Assembly (NCBI GenBank): GCA_947474205.1
Contig: CANJIC010000101.1
Span: 1-7,243, forward strand
From: Planctomycetaceae bacterium
GTDB lineage: Bacteria; Planctomycetota; Phycisphaerae; Phycisphaerales; SM1A02
Direction of reading: 5' to 3'
Length of the DNA: 7,243 nt
Shown here: one piece after another, positions 6,460 through 7,243 of the stretch
Position numbering within the stretch: the first letter of the stretch is position 1
Layout of the letters: each line of letters opens with the position of its first letter
The notes under the pieces: model-generated
The model's input: only the letters and a program-made list of their open reading frames with translations
Databases searched by the model: none
Told to the model about the DNA's origin: nothing
Translations under genes and position numbers: made by a program

Positions 6460-6464
6460 CTCCT
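6460..6464 (-). promoter_or_regulatory. Ribosome binding site of the glycosidase gene
   Basis: On the minus strand AGGAG (6464-6460) lies 9 bases before the ATG at 6450-6448. This supports the start, which also gives a complete signal peptide. Confidence 0.75.
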
Positions 6465-6473
6465 ATAATGTAG

Positions 6474-6488
6474 TTTCAAGTCTTGAAA
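6474..6488. promoter_or_regulatory. 15-bp perfect palindrome upstream of the glycosidase, operator candidate
   Basis: TTTCAAG-T-CTTGAAA has two perfect 7-base arms and one central base. It lies 23 bases before the glycosidase start codon, just upstream of its ribosome site, where a repressor or activator dimer could act. It contains two of the seven TTTCAA/TTGAAA hexamers found in this upstream region. Confidence 0.5.
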
Positions 6489-6756
6489 ATTAAGGTAACC
6501 CCATTTTTTGAAAAGAACAGAACAACCTGCCCTTTGAGTGATTGAAATAGCCTATAACAAACACAATTTCAACGGCTATCAATTTCTAGACATTTATAGG
6601 CCCTAGAATGTATTGAACTTAATGCAAGAATTTCAAATTGCAATTAAAAGTTGAAATTTATCGGATTATTGGTGTGAAAATTGCATTTCTACTTGATTAA
6701 GTTCCTGGCAAAGGGCGACATGCTGACAGTCGAGCTTATATGCCACCATTTCGCCA
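6489..6756. promoter_or_regulatory. AT-rich upstream region with repeated TTGAAA/TTTCAA sites
   Basis: There is no gene here, and base composition is clearly richer in A+T than in either neighbour. The hexamer occurs at 6508 (TTGAAA), 6542 (TTGAAA), 6567 (TTTCAA), 6631 (TTTCAA) and 6651 (TTGAAA), beyond the two in the palindrome. AATTTCAA 6629-6636 faces TTGAAATT 6651-6658 across 14 bases, and TTGAAAT 6542-6548 faces ATTTCAA 6566-6572 across 17. Further pairs are ATAGCC/GGCTAT (6547-6552, 6574-6579) and CCTATAA/TTATAGG (6551-6557, 6594-6600). I see no convincing -35/-10 pair on the minus strand. It could be a multi-site regulatory region or the AT-rich flank of inserted DNA. Confidence 0.45.
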
Positions 6757-6797
6757 TATTATTTTTAATGCAATAGCGCGCTGTGCGGTTGATCATC
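6757..6797 (+). repeat. Third copy of the post-photolyase junction sequence
   Basis: Matches 1510-1550 at 33 of 41 bases with no gap (offset 5247), including an unbroken AGCGCGCTGTG. Here the sequence is the real 3' end of the MFS gene (minus strand) with the first bases beyond it. A TTTCGC further left (6749-6754) may continue the match to copy B (TTTCGC at 3297-3302) with a small gap. Confidence 0.7.
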
Positions 6798-7243
6798 GCG
6801 CTGCGGATTGCGCAGCCATCGCCACCATTCACGAAGCGCCAATAGCGAAGCCAAACCCGCGACCGCAAGCACGCACCACACCACATTCACGCCGCCGCCC
6901 ATTGCCACTCCCGCCAAACTTGCGATGGGTCCAAGTAAATATCCGCCGCCAACCAGCGCTTCAAAAGTTCCGGCGTCGCCCACATCGCCGTGGCCAACGC
7001 TGAGCGCGTAATACAAACTTGCGTAATACAAAATGGCTTGGCCCGCGCCGAACGCCATCAAGCCAATGGCGAGCACCGGAAGTGAATTGGCAAGCACCGC
7101 CGCAGCGAAACCAATCGTCATCAACGCGGCGCCAACCGCCAGCGTGCTCCAGCGGCCATGCCAAAAGTGAAGCCGCCACATGCCGGTGATGGTGATCACG
7201 CGCATGGTTAGCCATGTCGCCGCAACAGGCGTGGCCAACACTG
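6765..7243 (-). CDS. MFS-type membrane transporter, C-terminal part (cut by window edge)
   Basis: About 159 codons are visible, and the gene continues beyond the right edge. A GTG at 7241 is probably an internal valine rather than the start. Hydrophobic segments in order are STLAVGAALMTIGFAAAVLA, LPVLAIGLMAFGAGQAILYYASLYYAL, ALVGGGYLLGPIASLAGVAMG and VVWCVLAVAGLASLLAL, so at least four membrane helices. A short basic/polar tail follows (REWWRWLRNPQRDD...). This fits the second half of a roughly 400-residue major facilitator protein. The GQA-LYYASLYYAL and EALVGGGYLLGP motifs look family-specific. The substrate is unknown. Its last ten codons have relics near both photolyase 3' ends, so it is probably the original convergent neighbour of the photolyase gene. 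Confidence 0.8.
   Translation of the reverse strand, partial: VLATPVAATWLTMRVITITGMWRLHFWHGRWSTLAVGAALMTIGFAAAVLANSLPVLAIGLMAFGAGQAILYYASLYYALSVGHGDVGDAGTFEALVGGGYLLGPIASLAGVAMGGGVNVVWCVLAVAGLASLLALREWWRWLRNPQRDDQPHSALLH

Noticed and set aside
1..7243. CRISPR array, tRNA gene, integrase or complete insertion sequence
   Set aside because: No regularly spaced repeats, no tRNA-like cloverleaf noticed, and no transposase or integrase motifs in any supported reading frame.

Overview
The window looks like an accessory stretch of a Gram-negative-type bacterial chromosome. The best guess is Planctomycetota, possibly Phycisphaerae. This rests on a large secreted enzyme that ends in a dockerin-like pair of Asp-rich repeats closing on short 'L-x-x-F-G' motifs, and on the style of the partial MFS gene. 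It is a low-to-moderate confidence inference, because the window has no rRNA, tRNA or other marker gene.

Layout, left to right. (1) 22-1485 (+): a complete class I-type DNA photolyase. (2) 1486-1832: an intergenic stretch that begins with the photolyase tail and a short minus-strand relic of the MFS gene's 3' end. It also carries a small hairpin and a plausible promoter. (3) 1833-2585 (+): a small secreted beta-rich protein of unknown function. (4) 2586-3042: a gene-poor, probably degenerate stretch. (5) 3043-3321: a second copy of the photolyase 3' end (last 79 codons, stop and 39 bp beyond), 92.9% identical to the first over its coding part. (6) 3352-4020 (+): a SOUL-family haem-binding protein, probably a lipoprotein. 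(7) 4021-4191: two hairpins between convergent genes. (8) 6450-4192 (-): a 752-residue secreted clan GH-A glycoside hydrolase-like protein with a Cys-rich module and a dockerin-like C-terminus. (9) 6451-6764: an AT-rich upstream region with a 15-bp palindrome and seven TTTCAA/TTGAAA hexamers. (10) 7243-6765 (-): the C-terminal part of an MFS-type membrane transporter, cut off by the window edge.

The main discovery is about architecture. The 3' end of the MFS gene (6757-6797) matches the sequence just after the photolyase stop (1510-1550) at 33 of 41 bases. Read on the minus strand in the MFS frame, 1518-1550 encodes RDNKPHSALMH-stop if the preceding codon is counted loosely (strictly DNKPHSALMH-stop), against the real DDQPHSALLH-stop. 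A shorter remnant follows the second photolyase fragment at 3315-3332. The simplest reading is that photolyase and MFS were once convergent neighbours with 32 bp between their stops. About 5.2 kb carrying the secreted protein, SOUL and glycosidase genes now separates them, with a diverged copy of the junction left between modules. The two photolyase tails differ mostly at synonymous sites (12 synonymous, 5 non-synonymous). The extra copy therefore probably diverged inside a working gene, for example in a related strain, and arrived by recombination rather than by decay of a local duplicate.

Functionally, photolyase and SOUL could both relate to light or haem/porphyrin stress. The secreted glycosidase and the small secreted protein look like surface or polysaccharide functions. 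Nothing in the sequence shows that these genes form one pathway or operon.
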